Assembly: GCA_937881145.1 (NCBI GenBank)
Contig: CALGFL010000401.1
Span: 1 to 7,433 of the forward strand
Reading direction: 5' to 3'
Source of the DNA: an uncultured Bordetella sp.
GTDB taxonomy: Bacteria > Pseudomonadota > Gammaproteobacteria > Burkholderiales > Burkholderiaceae_B
Length of the DNA stretch: 7,433 nucleotides
In this document: piece by piece, positions 1 to 5,783 of the stretch
Position numbering within the stretch: the stretch's first letter is position 1
Layout: each line of letters starts with the position of its first letter
Position numbers and translations under genes: made by a program
The notes under the pieces: generated by a model
The model's input: only the letters and a program-made list of their open reading frames with translations
Database searches by the model: none
What the model was told of the DNA's origin: nothing

Positions 1-114
1 GCGCCCCTGGACTCCGCCCTGCCCAAGCTGCCCGATGTCGAATTCAATCTGGTGGTCCCCGATTCGGCGGACGGAACCCTGGTCGGCGAAGTGGCGAATT
101 TTCTCGGCGCTTAG
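1..114 (+). CDS. C-terminal end of a probable LysR-type transcriptional regulator (partial)
   Basis: The window opens inside a plus-strand gene. Frame 1 is open for 37 codons and ends at TAG (112-114). The visible peptide contains LPKLPDVEFNLVV, then a short acidic turn and a final helix VGEVANFLGA. That pattern (a 'LPxLPDVEF' strand followed by a closing helix ending in 'xFL') is common at the end of the effector-binding domain of LysR-type regulators. No helix-turn-helix or start is visible, so the family call is an inference from a short tail and could be wrong. The gene converges on the minus-strand gene that ends at 154. Confidence 0.45.
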   Translation, partial: APLDSALPKLPDVEFNLVVPDSADGTLVGEVANFLGA

Positions 115-138
115 CGAAGCGGCATTTGGCATCTTGCG

Positions 139-166
139 GCTTGCACGCTCCCCTCAGCGCGCAAGC
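139..166. terminator. Hairpin at the convergent gene ends, possible bidirectional terminator
   Basis: GCTTGC (139-144) pairs with GCAAGC (161-166). CGCT (146-149) pairs with AGCG (156-159), with one A-C mismatch between the two blocks and a six-base loop. That makes 10 base pairs. The minus-strand stop codon (156-154) lies at the loop. There is no U-run on either side, so classical intrinsic termination is uncertain. A smaller hairpin, CGCTT/AAGCG (108-121), lies over the stop codon of the upstream plus-strand gene. Confidence 0.35.
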
Positions 167-522
167 AATTGGGGAGCGCCCATCGCAAACGAGGCGCGCT
201 GGATGCGCCCGTCCACGACCTCGTAGATGCAGAGCATGTCCATCGTTCCCTTGCCTTCGGGAAAGTTGCGGGTCACAACTTCCAGATCGGTCACAAAATT
301 TCCGAGGACGGTACGGGATACCAGCCGCGCGTGCAGGTCCGGCTCGGCAAACCGCTGCGCAAATCGCGCCCTGAGCGCGTCGTACCCCTTGGCCAGCAAG
401 GCACCATGTAAGGCGTACTGTTCGGCGTCGGGCGCGTAGGCGGCCAGAAGCGCGTCCAGGTCTTTCGCGTTATAGGCGTCGAGCTGCATTTGCACCACCG
501 AGGCAGGCGTTATTTCAATCAT
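154..522 (-). CDS. SnoaL-like / NTF2-fold (ketosteroid-isomerase-like) protein
   Basis: This is a 122-residue protein. It starts with MIEITPASVVQMQLDAYNAKD, in which an N-terminal helix carries the typical 'Q.dAYNAkDldalLa.YapDae' of SnoaL/NTF2-like proteins (residues 10-35). Next come LLAKGYDALRARFAQRF (about 42-58) and the strands LGNFVTDLEVVTRNFPEG and CIYEVVDGRIQRASF, which would complete the cone-shaped fold. Members bind small hydrophobic ligands or act as isomerases or hydratases; the substrate here cannot be read from the sequence. The start at 522 is chosen because AAAGGA precedes it at good spacing and because the homologous region begins there. The same frame stays open far upstream, but that part is antisense to the neighbouring gene. 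It is divergent from the PEP-mutase-like gene with 181 bases between them. No signal peptide or membrane helix is seen. Confidence 0.85.
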   Translation of the reverse strand: MIEITPASVVQMQLDAYNAKDLDALLAAYAPDAEQYALHGALLAKGYDALRARFAQRFAEPDLHARLVSRTVLGNFVTDLEVVTRNFPEGKGTMDMLCIYEVVDGRIQRASFAMGAPQLLAR

Positions 523-579
523 GTCATGTCCTTTGAAACCGAGTCGGGCCATCTCAGGCCCCGCTGGCAAAGCGGATAT

Positions 580-593
580 TGGCCGGCCGGCCA
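580..593. repeat. 14-bp perfect palindrome in the divergent intergenic region
   Basis: TGGCCGGCCGGCCA is its own reverse complement and lies between the two divergent genes. It could be an operator, but GGCC-rich palindromes arise easily in high-GC DNA. I see no convincing -35/-10 pair around it. Confidence 0.3.
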
Positions 594-703
594 GAGAACG
601 CAGGTATGGTAGCGACGAACGCTTGCTCGCGCCAAAGCGTATCCGCATCCAGTCCATGGCATCCAGCACATGATGCTTTCCCCTATTTCTGACAGGAGCT
701 TTC

Positions 704-1528
704 ATGCCACGCGCCACCGCTGAAAAACGCGCCGCCTTCCGGGCCTTGCACGAATCCGGGTGTTTCATCCTACCCAACCCCTGGGATATAGGCAGCGCAA
801 AGTATTTGGCGAGCCTGGGCTTCAAAGCCCTGGCCACGACCAGCTCCGGATTCGCCTGGTCCACCGGCCGCGCCGACAACCACGTCACGCGCGAGATCAT
901 TCTGGCGCACCTGTCGGCCATCGTCGCCGCCACCGACCTGCCGGTAAATGCCGATTTCGAAAACGGCTTCGGCGCTACGCCCGACGAGGTCGCGCAAAAC
1001 GTGACCCTGGGCATCGCCACCGGCGTGGCGGGCCTCTCGATCGAGGACTCGACCGGCAACGCCGCGTCGCCGCTGAGGCCCATCGACGCCGCCGCGCAAC
1101 GCATCGCCGCGGCGCGGCGCGCCATCGACCAGAACGGCGGCGACACGCTGCTCGTCGGCCGGGCGGAGAACTTCGTCGTGGGCGTCCAAGATCTGGACGA
1201 TGCCATCGCCCGCCTGAAGACCTATGCCGATGCCGGCGCCGACTGCCTCTATGCTCCCGGCATCAAGACTCGCGAACAGATCGAAGCCGTCGTCGCAGCC
1301 GTCGCCCCCAAGCCGGTCAACGTGCTGGTCGGCAGCGTCTCGCCTTTCACGCTCGAAGATCTCGCCGCCATGGGCGTGCGCCGCGTCAGCGTCGGCGGCG
1401 CCCTGGCGCGTTCGGCCTGGGGCGGCTTCATGGCCGCCGCGCAGGCCCTGACCGAAGGACGTTTCGACGGCTTTGCCGGCGCGGCCTCGGGCGCGCAGCT
1501 GGACGCGCAGTTCCTCGGCAAGGCGTGA
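704..1528 (+). CDS. Isocitrate lyase / phosphoenolpyruvate mutase superfamily protein
   Basis: This 274-residue protein has the usual length for the carboxyvinyl-carboxyphosphonate phosphorylmutase-like branch of the ICL/PEP mutase superfamily. These are TIM-barrel enzymes that make or break C-C or C-P bonds next to a carboxylate, using Mg2+. The visible landmarks are LPNPWDIGSAKYLASLGFKAL (23-43), SSGFAWSTG (47-55), the metal-binding strand VNADFENGFG (81-90), GVAGLSIEDSTG (107-118), GRAENF (152-157) and ADAGADCLYAPG (175-186). The isocitrate lyase KKCGH catalytic loop is absent. 'DFENGFG' replaces the DxDxGYG form of the true mutases and 2-methylisocitrate lyases. The reaction is therefore unknown, and lyase or hydrolase activity on an oxaloacetate-like substrate is possible. 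AGGAG (694-698) sits five bases before the ATG. It is divergent from the SnoaL-like gene. Confidence 0.9.
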   Translation: MPRATAEKRAAFRALHESGCFILPNPWDIGSAKYLASLGFKALATTSSGFAWSTGRADNHVTREIILAHLSAIVAATDLPVNADFENGFGATPDEVAQNVTLGIATGVAGLSIEDSTGNAASPLRPIDAAAQRIAAARRAIDQNGGDTLLVGRAENFVVGVQDLDDAIARLKTYADAGADCLYAPGIKTREQIEAVVAAVAPKPVNVLVGSVSPFTLEDLAAMGVRRVSVGGALARSAWGGFMAAAQALTEGRFDGFAGAASGAQLDAQFLGKA

Positions 1529-1539
1529 AGCGCCTCGAC

Positions 1540-1561
1540 CCATTTTCGTGTCCGAAAATGG
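1540..1561. promoter_or_regulatory. Perfect 9-bp inverted repeat upstream of the ada/alkA fusion gene
   Basis: CCATTTTCG (1540-1548) and CGAAAATGG (1553-1561) are perfect inverted arms around TGTC. The repeat lies 11 bases after the preceding stop and 37 bases before the ATG at 1599. No T-run follows on either strand, so it looks more like an operator or a mobile-element trace than an intrinsic terminator. If it is an operator, a dimeric regulator, or the AraC-type domain encoded just downstream, could bind it. That part is inference. Confidence 0.45.
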
Positions 1562-1570
1562 CGAGAAATG

Positions 1571-1599
1571 AGGAGGCCTCCTGGGTAAAGTAAGACCCA
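1571..1599 (+). promoter_or_regulatory. Two adjacent inverted repeats over the leader and start codon of the ada/alkA fusion gene
   Basis: AGGAGGCCTCCT (1571-1582) is a perfect 12-bp palindrome that contains the only strong Shine-Dalgarno-like AGGAGG. It lies 22 bases before the ATG, too far for normal use. TGGGT (1582-1586) and ACCCA (1595-1599) follow as a second hairpin whose 3' arm includes the A of the start codon. Folding of the transcript could therefore limit translation initiation. This is a reading of the sequence, not a measured structure. Confidence 0.35.
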
Positions 1600-3080
1600 T
1601 GGAGAAAACATCGACAGCCAACGACGGCCGCAGCGCTTTTTACGCCGCGCTCAAGGCAAGAGACGCCAGGTTCGACGGACGATTCTTCGTCGCCGTCTCC
1701 TCGACGGGCATCTACTGCCGTCCGATCTGTTCCGCGAAAATCCCGAAATTCGAGAACTGCTCGTTTCACCGGACAGCGGCGGCGGCCGAGCAGGCCGGCT
1801 ATCGTCCTTGCCTGCTTTGCCGTCCGGAGCTGGCCCCCGGCAACGCCCCCATCGACGCCTCGGCCTCGCTCGCCCGGCGCGCGGCCAAGCTGCTGGAAGA
1901 CAATAGCGGCAGCGACACCACGCTCGAAGAACTGGCGCAACGGCTGGGCTGTACGGACCGGCACCTGCGCCGGGTGTTCGCCGCCGAGTTCAGCGTCACG
2001 CCCGTTCAATACCTGCAGACGTGCCGGCTGCTGCTGGCCAAGAACCTCCTGACCGACACCGACCTGTCGGTGGTCGACGTGGCCATGGCGTCGGGCTTCG
2101 GCAGCCTCAGGCGCTTCAATGCCCTCTTCAAGAGCCAGTACCGGCTCGTGCCCACGGCCCTGCGTCGCGGCAAAGCGAAGCGGGCCGAGCCGGCGGCGCA
2201 GATCAATCTGACCCTGGGCTACCGTCCGCCCTACCAATGGGACGCCATGCTCGCGTTCCTGGCATCGCGCGCCATTCCGGGGGTGGAGGTCATCCAGGAC
2301 GGCACCTACGCCCGGGCCGTGGTCCTGGCGGGGTCTGACGGAGCGCCGCATTGCGGCTGGATACGCGTGGGGCATCTCCTGCAAAAAAGCGCGCTCAACG
2401 TCCAAGCCTCGGTGTCGCTGCTGCCCGTGCTTCCCTTGGTCCTGGCCCGCGTGCGCCACCTGTTCGACCTGGGCTGCGACCCGCAAGCCGTGCACGAGGG
2501 GCTGCGCACGATGAATGATCTGGCGCCGGACCTGCAAGTTCTGGGCAGGCGACTGCCCGGCAGCTTCGACCCCTTCGAAATGGCGGTTCGCGCCGTGCTC
2601 GGGCAGCAAATCACCGTCGGCGCCGCCCGCACCCTGGCCGCCCGAATCGTGAACCACTACGGCACGCCCGTGCAAACAAGCATTGCGGGCCTGACCCATG
2701 TGTTTCCTTCACCCGAGCGCATTCTCGCCCTGGAGGGAGGCATCGAGAGCCACATGGGTCCGCTCGGCGTCATCAGAACGCGCGCCAGAACCATCCGTGC
2801 GCTCGCCCAGGCGCTGGTCGCGCAAGATCTCGACTTCGGGTCCGGCGCCGAGCCCGAGCGCGAAGTCGAGAAACTGCTGGAGCTGCCGGGCATCGGCCCC
2901 TGGACGGCGCAATACATCGCCATGCGCGCAATGGCCTGGTCCGACGCCTTCCTGCCGACAGACTACGGCATCAAAAAAGCCCTTGCACCGCGCACGCCCA
3001 AGCAAATGGAAGCACTGGCCCAGGGCTGGAGCCCATGGCGCAGCTACGCCATGATCAATCTGTGGAACTCATTGCATTAA
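1599..3080 (+). CDS. alkA: Ada-type regulator fused to AlkA-type DNA-3-methyladenine glycosylase II
   Basis: This 493-residue protein has three modules. (1) An Ada N-terminal zinc domain (about 12-80) has four cysteines, Cys40, Cys44, Cys71 and Cys74, in 'GIYCRPIC' and 'RPCLLCRPE'. They match the Ada cysteines that hold zinc and accept a methyl group from DNA phosphotriesters, with Cys40 at the acceptor position. (2) An AraC-type double helix-turn-helix (about 90-190) includes TLEELAQRLGCTDRHLRRVF and DVAMASGFGSLRRFNALFK. (3) An AlkA N-terminal domain (about 203-315) precedes an HhH-GPD glycosylase domain (about 324-490) with the hairpin LPGIGPWTAQYIA (429-441) and the catalytic Asp455 in FLPTDYGIKK, equivalent to Asp238 of E. 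coli AlkA. It probably senses methylation damage, activates its own operon and excises 3-methyladenine and related bases. The Ada C-terminal methyltransferase domain is missing and is supplied by the next gene. The ATG at 1599 is the first usable start after an in-frame TGA (1569-1571), with no clear ribosome-binding site. Confidence 0.95.
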   Translation: MEKTSTANDGRSAFYAALKARDARFDGRFFVAVSSTGIYCRPICSAKIPKFENCSFHRTAAAAEQAGYRPCLLCRPELAPGNAPIDASASLARRAAKLLEDNSGSDTTLEELAQRLGCTDRHLRRVFAAEFSVTPVQYLQTCRLLLAKNLLTDTDLSVVDVAMASGFGSLRRFNALFKSQYRLVPTALRRGKAKRAEPAAQINLTLGYRPPYQWDAMLAFLASRAIPGVEVIQDGTYARAVVLAGSDGAPHCGWIRVGHLLQKSALNVQASVSLLPVLPLVLARVRHLFDLGCDPQAVHEGLRTMNDLAPDLQVLGRRLPGSFDPFEMAVRAVLGQQITVGAARTLAARIVNHYGTPVQTSIAGLTHVFPSPERILALEGGIESHMGPLGVIRTRARTIRALAQALVAQDLDFGSGAEPEREVEKLLELPGIGPWTAQYIAMRAMAWSDAFLPTDYGIKKALAPRTPKQMEALAQGWSPWRSYAMINLWNSLH

Positions 3081-3098
3081 ACGCATTCGAGAAACATC

Positions 3099-3638
3099 AT
3101 GCACTACTCGCACCGCTACGCATCCCCCATCGGCCCCCTGCTCATGGCGAGCAATGGCCGCCATCTGGTCGGGCTATGGATGGAGGGGCAAAAATACTTT
3201 GGCGCAACGGTCGACGAGCCGCTCACACCCGATCCGCAGCGGCAGGAATTCAAAAACGCATCGGTCTGGCTGGACGCCTATTTCTCCGGCAAGAACCCGC
3301 CTCTGGCCGGCCTGCCGCTTGCCCCCAACGGCACGACCTTCCAGCAGGCCGTCTGGCGGCAGTTGCTCAAGATCCCCTACGGCGAGACGACGACCTACGG
3401 CGCAATCGCCAACGAGATTGCACGCGATATGAAGAGAGCGCACATGTCGGGGCAGGCCGTGGGCGGCGCCGTCGGGCACAACCCCATCTCCATCATCATC
3501 CCCTGTCATCGCGTGGTGGGCAGCAGCGGCAGCCTCACCGGCTATGCGGGCGGCCTGCAGAAGAAGATCCGCCTCCTCGCGCTCGAAGGCGTGAACACGG
3601 TAAAGTTCTTCATCCCCAATAAAGGCACGGCACTATAA
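3099..3638 (+). CDS. ogt: Methylated-DNA--[protein]-cysteine S-methyltransferase (O6-alkylguanine repair)
   Basis: This 179-residue protein transfers the alkyl group from O6-alkylguanine in DNA to its own cysteine and is thereby used up. The active-site motif IIPCHRVV is at 133-140, with acceptor Cys136. The conserved segment before it, GQAVGGAVGHNPI (118-130), includes the Asn-Pro of the family. FQQAVWRQLLKIPYGETTTYG (81-101) is the start of the DNA-binding helix-turn-helix domain, with Tyr100 in the phosphate-flipping region. An N-terminal RNase H-like domain occupies roughly 1-75. The segment ANEIARDMKRAHMSGQ is a little longer than in E. coli Ogt. The gene starts 18 bases after the alkA fusion, behind a weak GAGAAA, and is surely co-transcribed. 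It supplies the reversal activity that classical Ada carries in its own C-terminus. Confidence 0.95.
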   Translation: MHYSHRYASPIGPLLMASNGRHLVGLWMEGQKYFGATVDEPLTPDPQRQEFKNASVWLDAYFSGKNPPLAGLPLAPNGTTFQQAVWRQLLKIPYGETTTYGAIANEIARDMKRAHMSGQAVGGAVGHNPISIIIPCHRVVGSSGSLTGYAGGLQKKIRLLALEGVNTVKFFIPNKGTAL

Positions 3639-3647
3639 GGGAGAGCC

Positions 3648-4163
3648 ATGACCGCCTATATCGCCTTGCTGCGCGCCGTGAACGTCGGCGGCACGGGCAA
3701 GCTGCCGATGAGCGACCTCAAAGCCCTGTGCGAAGCGCAGGGCTTTGCCCAGGTGCGCACCTACATCGCCAGCGGCAATGTGGTTTTTCATACCGAGGCC
3801 TCGGCTGCCGAGATCAAGGCGGCGCTGGAAGCGGCTTTGCGTAGTTATGCCGGCAAACCGGTCGGCGTCATGGTGCGCACCGGCGCGGAAATGGCCGCGG
3901 TGCTCAAGGCCAACCCGTTTGCGGATGAAGCGCCCAACCGCACTGTCGCGATCTTCCTGGACAAGGCCCCGCCCAAGGAGCTGCTCGAAAGCGTCTCCGG
4001 CTGCAACCGCGAGAAGATCGCGCCCGGCAAGCGCGAGATCTATGTCCACTACGGCGACGGCATGGCGCATTCGAAGCTGAAGATCCCCGCCGCGCGCGAC
4101 GGCACGGCCCGCAATATCAACACTATCGCCAAGCTGGCGCAGTGGGCGGCGCAGGCGGGATGA
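3648..4163 (+). CDS. DUF1697 family protein
   Basis: This 171-residue protein matches the DUF1697 pattern from end to end. It opens with YIALLRAVNVGG (4-15), continues with MSDLKALCEAQGF and the signature YIASGNVVF (39-47), and has a C-terminal GTARNINTIAKLAQ segment. The biochemical function of the family is unknown; the protein is soluble, with no signal peptide or membrane helix. AGGGAGA stands just before the ATG at good spacing. Only nine bases separate it from the ogt stop, so it should be on the same transcript. That placement hints at a role near DNA alkylation repair, but DUF1697 genes occur in many contexts and the link may be accidental. Confidence 0.9.
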   Translation: MTAYIALLRAVNVGGTGKLPMSDLKALCEAQGFAQVRTYIASGNVVFHTEASAAEIKAALEAALRSYAGKPVGVMVRTGAEMAAVLKANPFADEAPNRTVAIFLDKAPPKELLESVSGCNREKIAPGKREIYVHYGDGMAHSKLKIPAARDGTARNINTIAKLAQWAAQAG

Positions 4164-4174
4164 CGCCGGGCCTC

Positions 4175-4180
4175 TATAAT
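4175..4180 (+). promoter_or_regulatory. Consensus -10 box (TATAAT) for the RIO-kinase transcript
   Basis: A perfect TATAAT lies 11 bases after the DUF1697 stop in otherwise very GC-rich DNA. No good -35 box is seen at 16-18 bases upstream (that stretch is GC-rich, around CAGGCG), and there is no extended TG. Transcription would begin about position 4186-4187, on or next to the ATG of the small leader frame. Confidence 0.5.
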
Positions 4181-4185
4181 CGCGC

Positions 4186-4251
4186 ATGATCTATTTTCTC
4201 CTGCGCCCCCGCTTTTCCCGCACGCCCCCGCCTTTGCCGGAAACCGCGTGA
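4186..4251 (+). CDS. Putative 21-residue leader peptide coupled to the RIO-type kinase
   Basis: An ATG at 4186 opens a 21-codon frame: MIYFLLRPRF, a short basic and serine stretch, then TPPPLPETA and TGA (4249-4251). Its stop overlaps the GTG start of the kinase (4248-4250) in a GTGA arrangement typical of translational coupling. The -10 box ends five bases before the ATG, so the mRNA would have almost no leader and the frame would be read as a leaderless message. The PPP triplet (codons at 4225-4233) is a known class of EF-P-dependent slow site and could tune reinitiation at the GTG. Nothing here proves that the peptide is made. Confidence 0.4.
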   Translation: MIYFLLRPRFSRTPPPLPETA

Positions 4252-5090
4252 AGACGCCCAAGCGGCTCGTGCCGCTGCTCCAGGAAGGGCTCATCGACGA
4301 AGTACTCGGCCAACTGATGAGCGGCAAGGAAGCCACGGTATACACCGTGCGCTGCGGCGAATCCGTGCGCTGCGCCAAAGTCTACAAAGACGTGAAGCAG
4401 CGCAGCTTCCGGCAGGCCGCGTCGTACCTTGACGGCCGCAAGGTCAAGAACAGCCGCGAAGCGCGCGCCCTGGAAAAAGGCACCCGTTACGGCCGCCAGG
4501 TGCAGGAAAAACTCTGGCAGACGGCCGAGGTCGATGCCCTGTTCCTGCTGGCCAACGCCGGCGTGCGCGTGCCGCAACCCTATATCTGCACCGACGGCGT
4601 GTTGCTGATGGAACTGGTCACCGACGAGGCCGGCGACGTCGCGCCCCGGCTGGGCGACGCAGCAATGACCGAAGCCCTGGCCCTGGACCTGCATGCCCGG
4701 CTGCTCGATCAGGTGGTGCGCATGCTCTGCGCCGGGCTGATCCACGGCGATCTTTCCGAATACAACATTCTGCTGGCCGCCGACGGCCCCGTCATCATCG
4801 ACCTGCCCCAGGCCGTCAATGCCGCCGGCAACAACGAGGCCCGTGCGATGCTCGAGCGCGACGTGGACAACCTCAAGATCTTTTTCGGCCAGGCCGCGCC
4901 CCAGCTTCTCACGACCCATTACGGCAAAGAGATATGGGAGCTGTTCGAGCGCGGCGGGCTGCACGTCGGCGCGGCATTGACCGGACACGTCGAGATCGAC
5001 ACCAGCCCCGTTGCGCTCGACGCGCTGCTGGACGATATCGAAGACGCGCGGCTTGAAATGGAAGCGGCACTTGCCCGGCCGGCGGATTAA
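4248..5090 (+). CDS. RIO-type atypical serine/threonine protein kinase
   Basis: This 280-residue protein carries the RIO kinase set. It has the ATP-binding turn MSGKEATVY (24-32), the ATP-contacting Lys44 in CAKVYKD, the catalytic loop LIHGDLSEYNILL (164-176) with Asp168 and Asn173, and the metal-binding Asp185 in VIIDLPQAV. The 'IIDxPQ' form replaces the DFG of ordinary kinases, as is usual for RIO1-like proteins. Helix KNSREARALEKGTRYG (68-83) fits the RIO N-lobe insertion. In archaea and eukaryotes RIO proteins act in small-subunit ribosome maturation; the bacterial substrate is not known to me. The GTG start is chosen because no ATG or GTG lies upstream in frame and because MKTPKRLVPLLQEGLIDE fits the family's N-terminus. 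GGAA precedes it weakly. Its start overlaps the stop of a 21-codon leader frame. The C-terminus (about 240-280) is an acidic helix. Confidence 0.9.
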   Translation: MKTPKRLVPLLQEGLIDEVLGQLMSGKEATVYTVRCGESVRCAKVYKDVKQRSFRQAASYLDGRKVKNSREARALEKGTRYGRQVQEKLWQTAEVDALFLLANAGVRVPQPYICTDGVLLMELVTDEAGDVAPRLGDAAMTEALALDLHARLLDQVVRMLCAGLIHGDLSEYNILLAADGPVIIDLPQAVNAAGNNEARAMLERDVDNLKIFFGQAAPQLLTTHYGKEIWELFERGGLHVGAALTGHVEIDTSPVALDALLDDIEDARLEMEAALARPAD

Positions 5091-5169
5091 TCCGTGAAAT
5101 AAACGGGCGCCGCGTGCGCAATGGGCCAGCCAGGCAAAGATTTTTCGCGCTCGCCACAATATTCGCGTT

Positions 5170-5186
5170 CCTGAAACGTCTTCAGG
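5170..5186 (+). promoter_or_regulatory. Inverted repeat over the weak ribosome-binding site of the sigma-factor gene
   Basis: CCTGAA (5170-5175) and TTCAGG (5181-5186) are perfect inverted arms around ACGTC, ending three bases before the ATG at 5190. The 3' arm holds the only Shine-Dalgarno-like AGG. It may be an operator near the start or an RNA hairpin that limits translation. I see no convincing -35/-10 pair in the 99-base gap after the kinase gene. Confidence 0.3.
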
Positions 5187-5189
5187 CAC

Positions 5190-5771
5190 ATGGAACCGCC
5201 GCCCACCTCGCACACGACGATCGACCGAGACAGCGACATCACCGCGACCGTGGTGCGCGAGCGGGCGAGGCTCGTCAATTTCATCCGGCGTCGCATACGC
5301 GACCCGGAAGATGCCGAAGACATCCTGCAGGATGTCTTGCACGAATTTGTGCAGGCCTACCGGCTTCCCGCGCCGATAGAACAGGCGAGCGCATGGCTTT
5401 TCCGCGCCGCGCGCAACCGCATCATCGACCGCTTTCGCAAAAAGAAGGAACTGCCCCTGGCGGATCTGCCGCAGGCCGATGACGATGCCGGCAACGAATA
5501 TCGCCTGGACCTCATCCTGCCGGCGTACGACACGGGCCCGGAAGCCGTCTACGCCCGAACCTTGTTGCTCAAGACCTTGCAGGACGCGCTCGATGAGTTG
5601 CCGGCCAATCAACGCGAGGTATTCGTCGCGCACGAACTGGAGGGCCGGTCCTTCAAAGACATGGCGAGCGAAAGCGGGGTCGCGCTCAATACCCTGCTCG
5701 CACGCAAACGCTACGCGGTCTTGCATCTGCGAGCCCGGCTGCAAACCATTTATGACGATCTGGATATTTAA
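5190..5771 (+). CDS. RNA polymerase sigma factor, sigma-70 family (ECF-like)
   Basis: This is a 193-residue, two-domain sigma factor. Region 2 (about 22-86) contains LVNFIRRRIRDPEDAEDILQ with DVLHEFVQAY, then SAWLFRAARNRIIDRFRKKK, the part that binds core polymerase and melts the -10 element. Region 4 (about 125-185) contains LQDALDELPANQREVFVAHE, then GRSFKDMASESGVALNTLLA, the -35-binding helix-turn-helix. Sigma regions 1 and 3 are absent, as in ECF sigma factors. The linker (87-120) is acidic, with ADDDAGNEY. The ATG at 5190 is the first start after an in-frame TGA (5172-5174). The next gene begins 12 bases after the stop and encodes a small membrane protein, which suggests a signalling pair. 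No recognisable zinc-binding (ZAS) anti-sigma gene lies next to it. The target promoters cannot be told from this window. Confidence 0.93.
   Translation: MEPPPTSHTTIDRDSDITATVVRERARLVNFIRRRIRDPEDAEDILQDVLHEFVQAYRLPAPIEQASAWLFRAARNRIIDRFRKKKELPLADLPQADDDAGNEYRLDLILPAYDTGPEAVYARTLLLKTLQDALDELPANQREVFVAHELEGRSFKDMASESGVALNTLLARKRYAVLHLRARLQTIYDDLDI
5317..5338. repeat. 22-bp perfect palindrome inside the sigma-factor gene
   Basis: The stretch is its own reverse complement over 22 bases. The arm AAGACATCCTG is followed directly by its complement, centred on CTGCAG. It encodes part of the conserved region 2 helix (EDILQDVL), so protein constraint explains much of it. The pairing stops at the next base on both sides (G/G). 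Confidence 0.55.
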
Positions 5772-5783
5772 AGGAGCCGACAG

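Noticed and set aside
523..1206. Upstream extension of the SnoaL-like frame to a 350-residue protein
   Set aside because: The extra N-terminal part is antisense to the PEP-mutase-like gene and shows no domain, while the start at 522 has a good ribosome-binding site and fits the family length.
1428..2699. A 423-codon open frame on the minus strand
   Set aside because: It is antisense to the PEP-mutase-like and Ada/AlkA genes and has no recognisable motif, so it is a GC-rich shadow frame.
5091..5189. Possible terminator after the RIO kinase (CCGT/ACGG and GCC/GGC stems, then a TTTTT run near 5140)
   Set aside because: The stems are only three or four base pairs and not properly placed next to the T-run, which is too weak to call.
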